From the NCBI RefSeq assembly GCF_900114975.1, contig NZ_FOUU01000001.1, positions 372,001 through 436,000 on the forward strand: DNA of 64,000 nt, given 5' to 3'. Positions 25,594 through 33,873 of the stretch are shown here, piece after piece. The position numbers and the translations under genes were made by a program. The first letter of the stretch is position 1. Each line of letters begins with the position of its first letter. The stretch is from Thermodesulforhabdus norvegica. Lineage in GTDB: Bacteria; Desulfobacterota; Syntrophobacteria; Syntrophobacterales; Thermodesulforhabdaceae. The notes under the pieces were generated by a model. It saw only the letters and a program-made list of their open reading frames with translations. It ran no database searches and was not told the DNA's origin.

Positions 25594-26822
25594 CGAGAGT
25601 TGTCTTTCCCACCGATGCCTTCGGACGTAAAGAGGTACAAAACCATCCCCACAAAGGCGCTCAAACCACAGACCACAAAAGCCCCTGAATAACCCCATTC
25701 CGAGGAAACCCGGTCCAGAAGAGAACCCAAACCGTGAATAAAAACCGCCGCACCCAGCATAGTAAAAAGGTTAATGCCCGTAAGAGCCGTCCCGGTGATA
25801 CGATCCGGCATGAGTTCCTTTATGTGAGCATACATAATAATCCCGAAGGCTCCAAAAAAGCCCGTACCCCAGAAGAGCACACCCAGAACTGAAAACTTAC
25901 CGGGAGAATCGTATAAACCCAAAGTAAATTGAAAGAAGCTCAGGCCGGCCAGTCCCAAAAGCACCGTCTTTTTTGAAGACTTCACCACCGCTTCGGAGAG
26001 CCATCCCCCCAGAGGCGAACCCATAATAAGTCCCACATTCAGAAGTAAAAGGATGTTTCCTGCGGCAACAGGGCTCAGACCGTGCTGCTTTATCAGGTAT
26101 GGGCCCGCCCAGAGGCTCTGAATTGCCGCAAAGGTTCCATACCTCAAAAAGGTCCCCGCGGAAATCAGCCAGTAATTCCGGTTTACCACCAGAAGCGAAA
26201 GGGTGCTTCTTACCGAAAAAAAATCCGGAGGATACCCACCATCAACACTGCCACAGCCGGGCCTATCCCTGACAATACGGTAAAAGAGGACGCTTAATGA
26301 GAAGGTCAGGACCCCAAGGACCAGAAATGTCAGCCGCCACCCCACCGTTTTAGCGGCATAGGCCAGCGGGCTGGTGGACAGGGTATTCCCCAGGGTACCC
26401 ATAGCAAGCAACACTCCGGAAAGAGTTGCAAACCTATCCCGCTCGAACCACCTTCCTATCAGGGCCATGGGTCCCATAAGGTTCCCCGCCATACCGACAC
26501 CGAGCATGACTCTGCCCAGCAGCGCCGTCCCGTAATCGGCAGCCGTTGCAAAGATGCAGGACCCAACGGCAGCAATAAGGCTGAGCACCGTCATCGTCAA
26601 TCGAGGGCCTTTTCGATCGAGGAGCAAACCGATGGGAATTTGAGAAAGGGCGAAGGCATAGAAAAAAGCCGCACCAAGCATGCCCAGTTGAGTCGAGGAC
26701 AGAGAAAACTCCCGCTCCAGATCGGGAGCAATTACGGCACTGGAGGTACGGTAAAATTGAGAAAGAATGAACAGGAGAGAGCAGAGGGAGAAAATCCGCC
26801 ATCTCTGAGAAAATGCCGCCAT
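25581..26822 (-). CDS. MFS transporter
   Basis: A 413-residue major facilitator protein with 12 hydrophobic segments. The N-terminal half has FALSQIPIGLLLDRKGPR, the conserved loop 2-3 motif (G-x3-D-R-x-G-R-like). The opening PDLEREFSLSSTQLGMLGAAFF is usual for anion:cation symporter or organic-acid MFS proteins. It shares a promoter with the 4-hydroxybutyryl-CoA dehydratase-like gene 18 bases upstream, so it may carry that enzyme's precursor. The substrate is unknown. Its last codons overlap the operator copy at 25577. Confidence 0.9.
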   Translation of the reverse strand: MAAFSQRWRIFSLCSLLFILSQFYRTSSAVIAPDLEREFSLSSTQLGMLGAAFFYAFALSQIPIGLLLDRKGPRLTMTVLSLIAAVGSCIFATAADYGTALLGRVMLGVGMAGNLMGPMALIGRWFERDRFATLSGVLLAMGTLGNTLSTSPLAYAAKTVGWRLTFLVLGVLTFSLSVLFYRIVRDRPGCGSVDGGYPPDFFSVRSTLSLLVVNRNYWLISAGTFLRYGTFAAIQSLWAGPYLIKQHGLSPVAAGNILLLLNVGLIMGSPLGGWLSEAVVKSSKKTVLLGLAGLSFFQFTLGLYDSPGKFSVLGVLFWGTGFFGAFGIIMYAHIKELMPDRITGTALTGINLFTMLGAAVFIHGLGSLLDRVSSEWGYSGAFVVCGLSAFVGMVLYLFTSEGIGGKDNSRQNC

Positions 26823-26840
26823 TGGGATGCTCGATTTCTG

Positions 26841-28277
26841 TTATTCCTCTATTCCGGCCAGACGCTTTGCCGCCTTCTTTTTCTCTTCAAGATCGACTTC
26901 ACGCAGTATGGTCACCCGATGGGCTTCCGGAGAACCACCCCCGTGAATATCCGATACAAAATCGGCACTTTCAAGAGCCAGTTTTTCAATAAGACGGAAC
27001 ATACGTATTCTGTTTTCAACGGGTACACCATCAACGCCCTTCATGTATTTCCTGAGAAGCCCTCCTACCTCGGGATTTTCAAAGTCTCTGTCTGAAGGAA
27101 GATCGGAAACAAATCCCCCTGCTATGTCCACCATAAGCCTGATAGCTTCGGCCATTTCCTTTCCTTCGTGAATCTTGGAGGCGTTGGCAAGCACCGGATC
27201 AATGAAAAAAGTTCCGGAGGGCTGTTTCTTTCCTTCGTAAGAAGCTGCAAGACTGCAGCCATAAAGGGTCTCCGCACGGTGTATCATATCTATCAGCTTC
27301 TGCCTGTGATGGCTGGCCCCCGCCGTGCCGTTATATTCCATCATGGTAAGGGCAGCACCTATCATACAATCGATCTTCCCGGCCTTACAGCCACCGTGGC
27401 TCTGCCTGTGAAAGCTGGAAAAGGTCAAAACCATCTGAGAAGCGAATTTAACCTCACCGCACATAAAGACTCTTTCCCAGGGGACAAAGACGTCGTCAAA
27501 GATCACCGTGGGACAATATTTCGAATATAACCTATTCCCTATGTCGCATCCTTCGATTTCTCTTAAATCAAGGGTAGAACGCCCAACAACGTGAATCAGT
27601 CCCTTTGTGTCCGTCGGCACCGCAAAGGCTACGGCATAATCCTCTTCACCGGGTTTAAGAGCCCTTGTAGGGAGAACGATGATTTCATGAGAAGAAAGAG
27701 AACCCGTCTGATGCACTTTAGCACCTCTTACCACAATGCCGTCGGCCTTTTTTTCTACGACGCGGAGATACATGTCGGGGTCTGGCTGAGCTCCCGGAGA
27801 AAGCGACCGATCTCCTTTTGCGTCCGTTACTCCGGCATTACAGGTCAAATCGTTTTTCTGAACATGCTTCAGGAATTCCAGAAAGCGCTGATGATACTCC
27901 GTACCGTGTTCCTGATCGATGTTGTAGGTGACTATCGAAAGTGCACACAGGCAGTCCAGACCCGTGCATCTTTGATGACAGGTCCCCACGCGCCGCCCCA
28001 GCGTGCGATTAATCTTAACCCGGGCCACCAGGTCTTCAATGCTGGAAGGGGGCAGTGTAAAACGATTGACCGGCTCATTTATCAGAGGGCTTGTGGTAAC
28101 AATCAGATCTTTGTACTCATCCATTTCTGCGAGTTCATAGGTTGCGGCGGTGGCCTCTATCCCGGCTCTTATTCTGGGGTTATCGACCACGTTGGTGATA
28201 CGCTGTCCGAACATATAGACTGTGGGATTCATTGCTCTAAGGGATTCGATGTACTCTTCTTTTGTTTTTAGCCCCAT
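26841..28277 (-). CDS. 4-hydroxybutyryl-CoA dehydratase-like Fe-S flavoprotein (HpaB/AbfD family)
   Basis: A 478-residue protein of the HpaB/AbfD family. The family includes flavin monooxygenases that need oxygen and the anaerobic 4-hydroxybutyryl-CoA dehydratase. In the latter, three cysteines and one histidine (C99, C103, H292, C299) hold a [4Fe-4S] cluster beside FAD. Here C100 and C104 (GTCHQRC) and H290 and C297 (FHRQSHGGC) have exactly the same spacings, so the dehydratase type is strongly favoured. It should remove water from an unactivated 4-hydroxyacyl-CoA by a ketyl-radical route. AGGAGG is 5 bases before the ATG. It is the first gene of the minus-strand array, under the operator at 28301. 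Confidence 0.88.
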   Translation of the reverse strand: MGLKTKEEYIESLRAMNPTVYMFGQRITNVVDNPRIRAGIEATAATYELAEMDEYKDLIVTTSPLINEPVNRFTLPPSSIEDLVARVKINRTLGRRVGTCHQRCTGLDCLCALSIVTYNIDQEHGTEYHQRFLEFLKHVQKNDLTCNAGVTDAKGDRSLSPGAQPDPDMYLRVVEKKADGIVVRGAKVHQTGSLSSHEIIVLPTRALKPGEEDYAVAFAVPTDTKGLIHVVGRSTLDLREIEGCDIGNRLYSKYCPTVIFDDVFVPWERVFMCGEVKFASQMVLTFSSFHRQSHGGCKAGKIDCMIGAALTMMEYNGTAGASHHRQKLIDMIHRAETLYGCSLAASYEGKKQPSGTFFIDPVLANASKIHEGKEMAEAIRLMVDIAGGFVSDLPSDRDFENPEVGGLLRKYMKGVDGVPVENRIRMFRLIEKLALESADFVSDIHGGGSPEAHRVTILREVDLEEKKKAAKRLAGIEE

Positions 28278-28300
28278 GGAAACCTCCTGTAGCGGGAATA

Positions 28301-28328
28301 ATATCGTTCACAATATTGTTAACAATAT
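28301..28328. promoter_or_regulatory. Double palindromic operator A
   Basis: Two overlapping 10-bp palindromic units, TCGTTCACAA (28304-28313) and TTGTTAACAA (28316-28325), with centres 12 bp apart. The second is the core of a perfect 16-bp palindrome. The 28-base block matches the reverse complement of operator B at 24 of 28 positions. It covers the -10 box and start region of the promoter for the 26841-28277 gene, which suggests repression. Confidence 0.75.
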
Positions 28329-28355
28329 AGTACCCTCCTGGCTCCAGAGCGTCAA
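28327..28355 (-). promoter_or_regulatory. Promoter for the AbfD-like gene
   Basis: On the minus strand TTGACG (28350-28355), a 17-base spacer and TACTAT (28327-28332) form a good sigma-70 promoter. The -10 box touches operator A. The leader to the ATG at 28277 would be about 40-45 bases. Confidence 0.6.
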
Positions 28356-28429
28356 GGAAAAATTTCAGAACCCGAAAGGCGCGGAGCAAAGTCGAGAGTC
28401 GGGAAGTTTTTTGCTTCTTTGACAAAATT

Positions 28430-28458
28430 TTGACTTGACATCTCGGTCTTTTTATTGT
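28430..28458 (+). promoter_or_regulatory. Promoter for the plus-strand operon
   Basis: TTGACT (28430-28435), a 17-base spacer and TATTGT (28453-28458) form a plausible sigma-70 promoter. A better -35 box, TTGACA, is at 28435-28440 but has only weak -10 partners. Either way the -10 lies inside operator B. The leader to the gene at 28571 is roughly 105 bases. The rest of the 293-base divergent gap (28278-28570) shows nothing else recognisable. Confidence 0.5.
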
Positions 28459-28479
28459 TAACAATTTTGTGAACAATAA
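28452..28479. promoter_or_regulatory. Double palindromic operator B
   Basis: TTGTTAACAA (28455-28464) and TTGTGAACAA (28467-28476), centres 12 bp apart, arranged as the mirror image of operator A. Relative to its promoter each operator has the TTAACA unit nearest the -10 box and the GTGAAC unit downstream. The core has the geometry of known GntR-family sites (two bases between GT and AC). Confidence 0.75.
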
Positions 28480-28570
28480 AAGGCAACTCCAATCACCCTA
28501 ACCTCAAGGCAACCTATGACTCGGCGATGTGACATCACCTTTCCTTCAAACCCAAATAAGGGGTCAATCA

Positions 28571-30502
28571 ATGTACTCTGTTCTTTTTGAACCCGCAAAA
28601 CTCGGCCAGCTAACCCTTAAAAACCGACTCATTATGACCGCCATGAGTACCGGCTTCGCGAACCCAAGAGGAATAGTTACCGAAAGAATGCTGGAATATT
28701 ATGCCACCCGAGCCGCCGGCGGAGTGGCACTTGTAACGGTCGAAGAAGCCTATATCCATCCCCTGTTGCCCCATATCAGGAATGCCCTCGGAATTTACAG
28801 CGACAATCTAATACCGGGGCTTACGGCGCTTGCCACTCGAATCCACAAAGAAGGTTCTCTCGCATCCATACAGCTGGGAATCTATTTTCGTCAAACCCTG
28901 AACGGCTTCCCCAGGTTTGCAGCCTCGGCACAAGCCCCCGACTGCATAAACCCCTGTCTGGAACTCACAAAAGAAGAAATAAAATACATTGTTGAACTGT
29001 TTGTTTCCGCTGCTTGCCGGGCAAAATCAGCAGGGTTTGACGCCATAGAGATCCATGCGTGCCATGGTTGCCTGATCTCGGAGTTTCTTTCTCCTTACTG
29101 GAATAAGCGCGCCGATGAGTACGGCGGTTCAAGGAACGGGCGTTTCCGCTTCGCTCTAGAAATCCTGCAACGTATTAGAGAAACCCTCGGAGCCGATTAC
29201 CCCGTTATTTATCGAATTTCGGGAAGCGAATTTCATCCGGAAGGCTTTACGGAAGAAGATGCAATAGCCCTGTCACAGGAGCTGGAAAAAAACGGCGTAA
29301 CGGCCATCAACATATCAGGCGGCCTCGGTCACATTAATCACATATCCATACCCCCCAGTGACATTCCCAGAGGCCTCTTGGTACCGATAGCAGCAACAGT
29401 AAAGTCCCACGTTAAGGTCCCCGTAATAGTTGGAAACTCCATGACTCCAGAGCTGGCATCAAAAGTAATAAGAGAGGGAAAAGCAGACTTCATAGGCCTC
29501 GGTAGACCCCTTATAGCCGATCCCGATTTGCCCAACAAGCTTGCCGAAAACAGGGTTGCCGAAATACGCAGATGCATCCGCTGCAATCAGGGATGTTTTG
29601 GAGCTTTACGACAACCGGAACGCAACGGCATATCATGTCTCTACAATCCTGAAGCAGGCCGGGAGTACGAAAAACCGATAAAGCAGGCACCGAAGAAGAA
29701 ACGGGTTGTTGTCATCGGAGGTGGGCCTGCCGGATGCGAGGCAGCCCGTGTTGCATCCCTGAGAGGACACAAGGTCACTTTACTGGAGAAAGAAGAGCTT
29801 CTCGGCGGCCAATTCAACCTTGCTTCCGCCGCTCCCGGCAAAAAAGAGTTTGCCATGCTCGTAGAATTTTATTCCAGGGAACTAGAGCGTCTGGGAGTGG
29901 AAATTCGCCTTGGAACCGAGGCAACGGCCGAGGTGTTAAGAGAGCTCCAGGGCGATGTTTACATTGTAGCAACAGGTTCTATACCCGTTTTGCCATGTAT
30001 TCCCGGAGTCGATTTACCTCATGTCTCCACGGCTCACGATGTTCTATCAGGAGCCGTTGAGGTCAGGGAAGATCCTGTCGTTGTTATCGGCGGGGGAGCC
30101 GTCGGGCTTGAAACTGCTGATTTTCTGGCCGATCGGAAGCTGGAAATCAGCGTCGTAGAGATGCTCGATGCCGTTGGAAGAGATCTGATTCCGGGAACAG
30201 GGGTGCGGGAGTCACTATTAGCCAGGCTAGAAAAGAAGGGGGTGAGAATCTTAACGGGTTGCAGGGCCATGGTTATTGAGGCCGATTCAGTGGTTGTTTC
30301 TGATCGCCCGCTGATCGGCGGGGGAAAAGAAATGCGTGTGCCGGCTCGCCGTGTCGTTATTGCTGCTGGAGCAAGACCTGCTCTCTGTGTTCCACCTGAT
30401 ACTTCCAAAAAGTGCGAATGTTATTACGTGGGAGATTGCGCCTGTCCCGGAAACGCCATGAATGCAATTCACCATGCTTTTGATGTGGCCCGTCTGATCT
30501 AG
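28571..30502 (+). CDS. Fe-S/FMN/FAD enoate reductase-like NADH:flavin oxidoreductase
   Basis: A 643-residue three-part flavoenzyme. It has an FMN barrel at the N-terminus (FEPAKLGQLTLKNRLIMTAM; active strand AIEIHACHGCLISEFLSPYW), cluster cysteines C335, C338, C342 and C356 (C-x2-C-x3-C), and an FAD/NAD(P) part from about residue 376 (VVVIGGGPAGCEAARVA; VVIGGGAVGLETADFL). The C-x2-C-x3-C spacing is that of 2,4-dienoyl-CoA reductase and enoate reductase, one residue longer than in the paralog at 20857. AAGGGG lies 7 bases before the ATG at 28571. It heads the plus-strand operon and is transcribed divergently from the AbfD-like dehydratase, whose product would be an enoyl-CoA. Confidence 0.88.
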   Translation: MYSVLFEPAKLGQLTLKNRLIMTAMSTGFANPRGIVTERMLEYYATRAAGGVALVTVEEAYIHPLLPHIRNALGIYSDNLIPGLTALATRIHKEGSLASIQLGIYFRQTLNGFPRFAASAQAPDCINPCLELTKEEIKYIVELFVSAACRAKSAGFDAIEIHACHGCLISEFLSPYWNKRADEYGGSRNGRFRFALEILQRIRETLGADYPVIYRISGSEFHPEGFTEEDAIALSQELEKNGVTAINISGGLGHINHISIPPSDIPRGLLVPIAATVKSHVKVPVIVGNSMTPELASKVIREGKADFIGLGRPLIADPDLPNKLAENRVAEIRRCIRCNQGCFGALRQPERNGISCLYNPEAGREYEKPIKQAPKKKRVVVIGGGPAGCEAARVASLRGHKVTLLEKEELLGGQFNLASAAPGKKEFAMLVEFYSRELERLGVEIRLGTEATAEVLRELQGDVYIVATGSIPVLPCIPGVDLPHVSTAHDVLSGAVEVREDPVVVIGGGAVGLETADFLADRKLEISVVEMLDAVGRDLIPGTGVRESLLARLEKKGVRILTGCRAMVIEADSVVVSDRPLIGGGKEMRVPARRVVIAAGARPALCVPPDTSKKCECYYVGDCACPGNAMNAIHHAFDVARLI

Positions 30503-30610
30503 CGGTCCGGCTCGGTGAAAACCAGAGCGACGGCAGAATGAGTAATTTGGGCGTGAGATTTTTAAGTTCGGGTTATTAAAACGACCACTCAGTATAATAA
30601 GGAGGCGGTC

Positions 30611-31636
30611 ATGAAAAGATTGTGGTTTAGAACGAGCTTTATAACCCTTTTACTAACGTTGTTTGCCTTTGTGTTAACTCCCATTGCCACGGTACATGCT
30701 CAAAAAACAATAAGGGTAGCCACCGTTGCCCTCCCCGAAACAACCATCTACAAGGGGCTCCTCAAATGGCAGGAGCTTCTAAACGATCGTTCGGGCGGTA
30801 AGCTGAAGGTGAAAATCCTGGGGCGTGGAGTAATGGGGGGCGATAGAGAAATGATAGAAGCATGTCGCCTGGGAACTCTTGACAGCGCCGTTGTGAGTGG
30901 CTCGGTAATTGCCAACATCGTACCTCAATTCGCAATGATAGCCATGCCCTATCTTTTCAACAGCCACGAAGAAGCCAATGCTTTCCTTGACGGTAAAATA
31001 GGTCAGAAGCTCTTTAAGCTCCTGGAGGAAAAGGAGATCGTGGGAATAGGCTGGGCAACATGGTCATTCCGAGGCATCTGGAATAACGTAAGACCTATAA
31101 ACGGACCCGAAGATCTTAAAGGTCTCAAAATACGAACCGTAGAGACCCCTCTGGATATGGCAATAATAACCTACATGGGGGGAATCCCCACACCGATGGC
31201 CTGGAGCGAATGTCTTATGGGACTCAGGCAGGGCACTGTAGATGGCATTTCCACAACCTACGGTCTGGGCTATGACCTTAAGCTATATGAAATTGCCAAA
31301 TACGCCACCAAAACAATGCACTATTATGAATCTGCTCCTCTGATTATGAGCAAAAAGCTTTTCAGCACCTTCACTCCGGAAGAGCAGAAAATAATCAAAG
31401 AAACGGGCGCTGAAGCGATGAAGTGGGCACGACTACAGCAACAGGAAGTGGATGAAAAATCAAAGGAACTCCTTGAAGCCAAGGGCGTTAAAGTGAATTA
31501 TTTAACGGAAGCTGCTTTCAATGAATTTAGAGAAAGGACAAAACCCATATACGTCTCATTTCGCAACAAAATAGGCCCCGAGTTCATGGATGAAGCCCTT
31601 CAATTCCTGGAAGAATTGAGAAAGTCTCAAAAATAG
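30611..31636 (+). CDS. dctP: TRAP transporter substrate-binding protein, DctP (second set)
   Basis: A 341-residue periplasmic receptor with a signal peptide to about residue 30 (ending TVHAQ). The family core is present: KGLKIRTVETPLDMAIITYMG and PTPMAWSECLMGLRQGTVDG. AAGGAGG precedes the ATG. It starts 108 bases after the flavoprotein gene and is followed by dctQ after 22 bases without a hairpin, unlike the first set. The ligand is presumably an acid handled by the divergent regulon. Confidence 0.93.
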   Translation: MKRLWFRTSFITLLLTLFAFVLTPIATVHAQKTIRVATVALPETTIYKGLLKWQELLNDRSGGKLKVKILGRGVMGGDREMIEACRLGTLDSAVVSGSVIANIVPQFAMIAMPYLFNSHEEANAFLDGKIGQKLFKLLEEKEIVGIGWATWSFRGIWNNVRPINGPEDLKGLKIRTVETPLDMAIITYMGGIPTPMAWSECLMGLRQGTVDGISTTYGLGYDLKLYEIAKYATKTMHYYESAPLIMSKKLFSTFTPEEQKIIKETGAEAMKWARLQQQEVDEKSKELLEAKGVKVNYLTEAAFNEFRERTKPIYVSFRNKIGPEFMDEALQFLEELRKSQK

Positions 31637-31658
31637 ACAGATTAAGGTCAGACCGCCC

Positions 31659-32174
31659 ATGGAGGGGATCGTGATACGATCGGTTTTAAACACTATTTCC
31701 CGTGGCCTCACCCTTGTATGCATTGTTTTTATGGCAGCAATAGTGGCTGTTCTTTTCTACGCAGTCGTGATGCGATATGTGTTTCATAATCCACCGTCCT
31801 GGTCTATGGAAGTCAGCCGACTTATGTTTCTCTGGACTGTAATGCTGGGAAGTGCCCTGGTAACTCGGGAAAACAGTCACATTCAGATCACCTTCATTCT
31901 GAATGCCCTGCCGAAAACCCCACGTACTATCTGGATGGTCACAATGAACCTGGCAATGCTTTTTATCTGCCTGATAATTATCACGGAAGGTATAAGGATT
32001 TACCCAACAGTATCGGAAGCCCTTTCCCCAAGCCTCGGTCTCTCCATGGGCTGGTTCTATCTCTGTATTCCCGTTGGAGCCTTTTTTATGGCTCTTTACG
32101 TAACGGAAAATCTTATCAGAACCGTTAATGAATACATCAGATCACTCAGATCGGAGAGAAATCCATGTCATTGA
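31659..32174 (+). CDS. dctQ: TRAP transporter small permease, DctQ (second set)
   Basis: A 171-residue membrane protein with four hydrophobic segments. SWSMEVSRLMFLWTVMLGSA followed by ENSHIQITFI is the DctQ pattern. The end overlaps dctM by 10 bases. The ribosome site for the ATG at 31659 is weak (AAGG). Confidence 0.9.
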   Translation: MEGIVIRSVLNTISRGLTLVCIVFMAAIVAVLFYAVVMRYVFHNPPSWSMEVSRLMFLWTVMLGSALVTRENSHIQITFILNALPKTPRTIWMVTMNLAMLFICLIIITEGIRIYPTVSEALSPSLGLSMGWFYLCIPVGAFFMALYVTENLIRTVNEYIRSLRSERNPCH

Positions 32175-33448
32175 TGTTATGGGTTGTTGCCGTTTTTCTG
32201 TTTTGTTGCCTTATGGGAATGCCGCTCTTCTTTTCCTTTGGAATATCCGCTGCGGTGGCATGTATACTCGGCGATCTTCCCCTGCAAATCATCGCTCAGC
32301 GTCTCATGATAGGGATGGACTCTTTCGCTTTGCTTGCAATTCCCGGATTTGTCCTTGCCGGTGAAATTATGTGTATCGGTGGAATTTCCAGGCGCGCCGT
32401 TGATTTTTCCAATTCGCTGGTCGGTCACTTCCGGGGCGGGTTGTCTATGGTCGCTGTTTTAACGGGCATGATCATGGGGGGAATTTCCGGATCTGCCGTG
32501 GCGGATACGGCCGCAGTAGCCTCGGTACTCGTGCCACTTATGGAAAAAGAAAAATATCCCAAGGAGTTTTCGTCGGCAGTTGTTGGAACCGCAGGCCCTC
32601 TGGGAAATATAATTCCGCCTTCAATACCGATGATTGTATATTCCATGACTGCCGGTCTTTCTCTTCTGGACCTTTTTCTGGCGGGTTACATACCAGGCAT
32701 GATGATAGGGTTTAGCCTGATGGCTATGTGCTACATAGTATGCAAAAAGAAGGGATATGGTCCATCCGAGGGCTACCGCTTTTCCTGGGCTACGGTATGG
32801 AATACCTTCAGGCGTTCTATCCTGGCGATTCTTACCCCTCTGATTATAGTCGGAGGCATTGTAAGCGGAGTATTTACTCCCACAGAATCTGCAATGATCG
32901 GGGTCGTATATTCCCTTGCCGTAGCAATTTATGCCTATCGCGAGCTCAAGTGGTCTCAGGTTCCAACTCTTTTGCTGAACTCGGCAAAAACAACAGCAAA
33001 GCTGGTTATTATTATAGCCGCTGCATCGGTTTTTTCATACATTTCAATCAACGAGGGTATCCCCGAATTGTTTCAAAATTTTATGTTTTCAATATCGACG
33101 AATAAGTGGGTAGTATTATTTGTTTTAAATATCATACTTCTTCTAACGGGTCTTTTACTGGATATACTGGTAGCCACCGTAATCATAGTTCCTGTTCTGA
33201 TTCCTCTCGCCGATGCTCTCGGTATAAACCAGTTACATATGGCAATGATCTTTATACTTAACATGTCAATAGGACTTCTTACCCCTCCGGTAGGATACTG
33301 CCTCTTCGTATCGTCGGCGATTTCTCAAGTTCCCGTGGAAAAGACAGCTCTTCATGCAGTTCCCGTAATTATTACCATGTTGATTATATTGTTTTTAATA
33401 AACCTCTTTCCTCAATTGACGCTGGTAATACCGGGTATGTTCGGATAA
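32165..33448 (+). CDS. dctM: TRAP transporter large permease, DctM (second set)
   Basis: A 427-residue membrane protein with about 12 hydrophobic segments and DctM signatures: LAIPGFVLAGEIMCIGGIS, GGISGSAVADTAAVA, GPLGNIIPPSIPMIVYS and GGIVSGVFTPTESAMIGVVY. It completes the TRAP set with the two genes upstream. Confidence 0.94.
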   Translation: MSLMLWVVAVFLFCCLMGMPLFFSFGISAAVACILGDLPLQIIAQRLMIGMDSFALLAIPGFVLAGEIMCIGGISRRAVDFSNSLVGHFRGGLSMVAVLTGMIMGGISGSAVADTAAVASVLVPLMEKEKYPKEFSSAVVGTAGPLGNIIPPSIPMIVYSMTAGLSLLDLFLAGYIPGMMIGFSLMAMCYIVCKKKGYGPSEGYRFSWATVWNTFRRSILAILTPLIIVGGIVSGVFTPTESAMIGVVYSLAVAIYAYRELKWSQVPTLLLNSAKTTAKLVIIIAAASVFSYISINEGIPELFQNFMFSISTNKWVVLFVLNIILLLTGLLLDILVATVIIVPVLIPLADALGINQLHMAMIFILNMSIGLLTPPVGYCLFVSSAISQVPVEKTALHAVPVIITMLIILFLINLFPQLTLVIPGMFG

Positions 33449-33474
33449 CTCCCTGAAATATGGAGGAGTTAAAA

Positions 33475-33873
33475 ATGTACTATGTCAGAGAAGGTGAAGT
33501 TGCAGGGCTTGAGTTGCCGGGACGGTTGTGGAAAAAACTCGTGGGACCTGAGGATGGAAACTGCCGCAATATGATATTTGGGGTGGTAATCTTCCCCCCG
33601 GGGAGCGATCCCGGATCTCACAGGCATGAGAACGAAGAGGAGATCATATATGTGATTTCAGGGCGGGGAGAGACCACGGTAGAAGGCAAGGTTTACAGGC
33701 TAGAACCTGGAGTTGCGGTTTTCACAAGTCCCGGTGAGGAACATGGCGTAAAAAACACCGGAAGCGAACCACTGGTATTAATCAGCGTTTTCAGCCCACC
33801 TGTACGTCCCGGGTCTTATGACCGAAAAGAACCAAATCCATCAGCTAATGTTAAGGAGGAGAACAATGGATAG
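33475..33873 (+). CDS. Cupin-domain protein
   Basis: A 132-residue single-domain cupin. Motif 1 is GSDPGSHRHENEEEIIYVISGRGE (the two His and a Glu bind a metal) and motif 2 is FTSPGEEHGVKNTG (third His). The ATG at 33475 has GGAGG 8 bases upstream; an ATG at 33460 has none. Small cupins of this type are isomerases, dioxygenases or sugar/acid-binding proteins. The gene follows dctM and overlaps the next gene by 8 bases, so the pair is probably made together. Confidence 0.88.
   Translation: MYYVREGEVAGLELPGRLWKKLVGPEDGNCRNMIFGVVIFPPGSDPGSHRHENEEEIIYVISGRGETTVEGKVYRLEPGVAVFTSPGEEHGVKNTGSEPLVLISVFSPPVRPGSYDRKEPNPSANVKEENNG

Noticed and set aside
26841-28277. 4-hydroxyphenylacetate 3-monooxygenase (oxygen-dependent HpaB)
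   Set aside because: All four Fe-S ligands of the dehydratase branch are present and the gene context is anaerobic.
30585-30600. TATAAT just before the second dctP gene as a promoter
   Set aside because: It abuts the AAGGAGG ribosome site, which would leave no leader, and no -35 box lies at the right distance.
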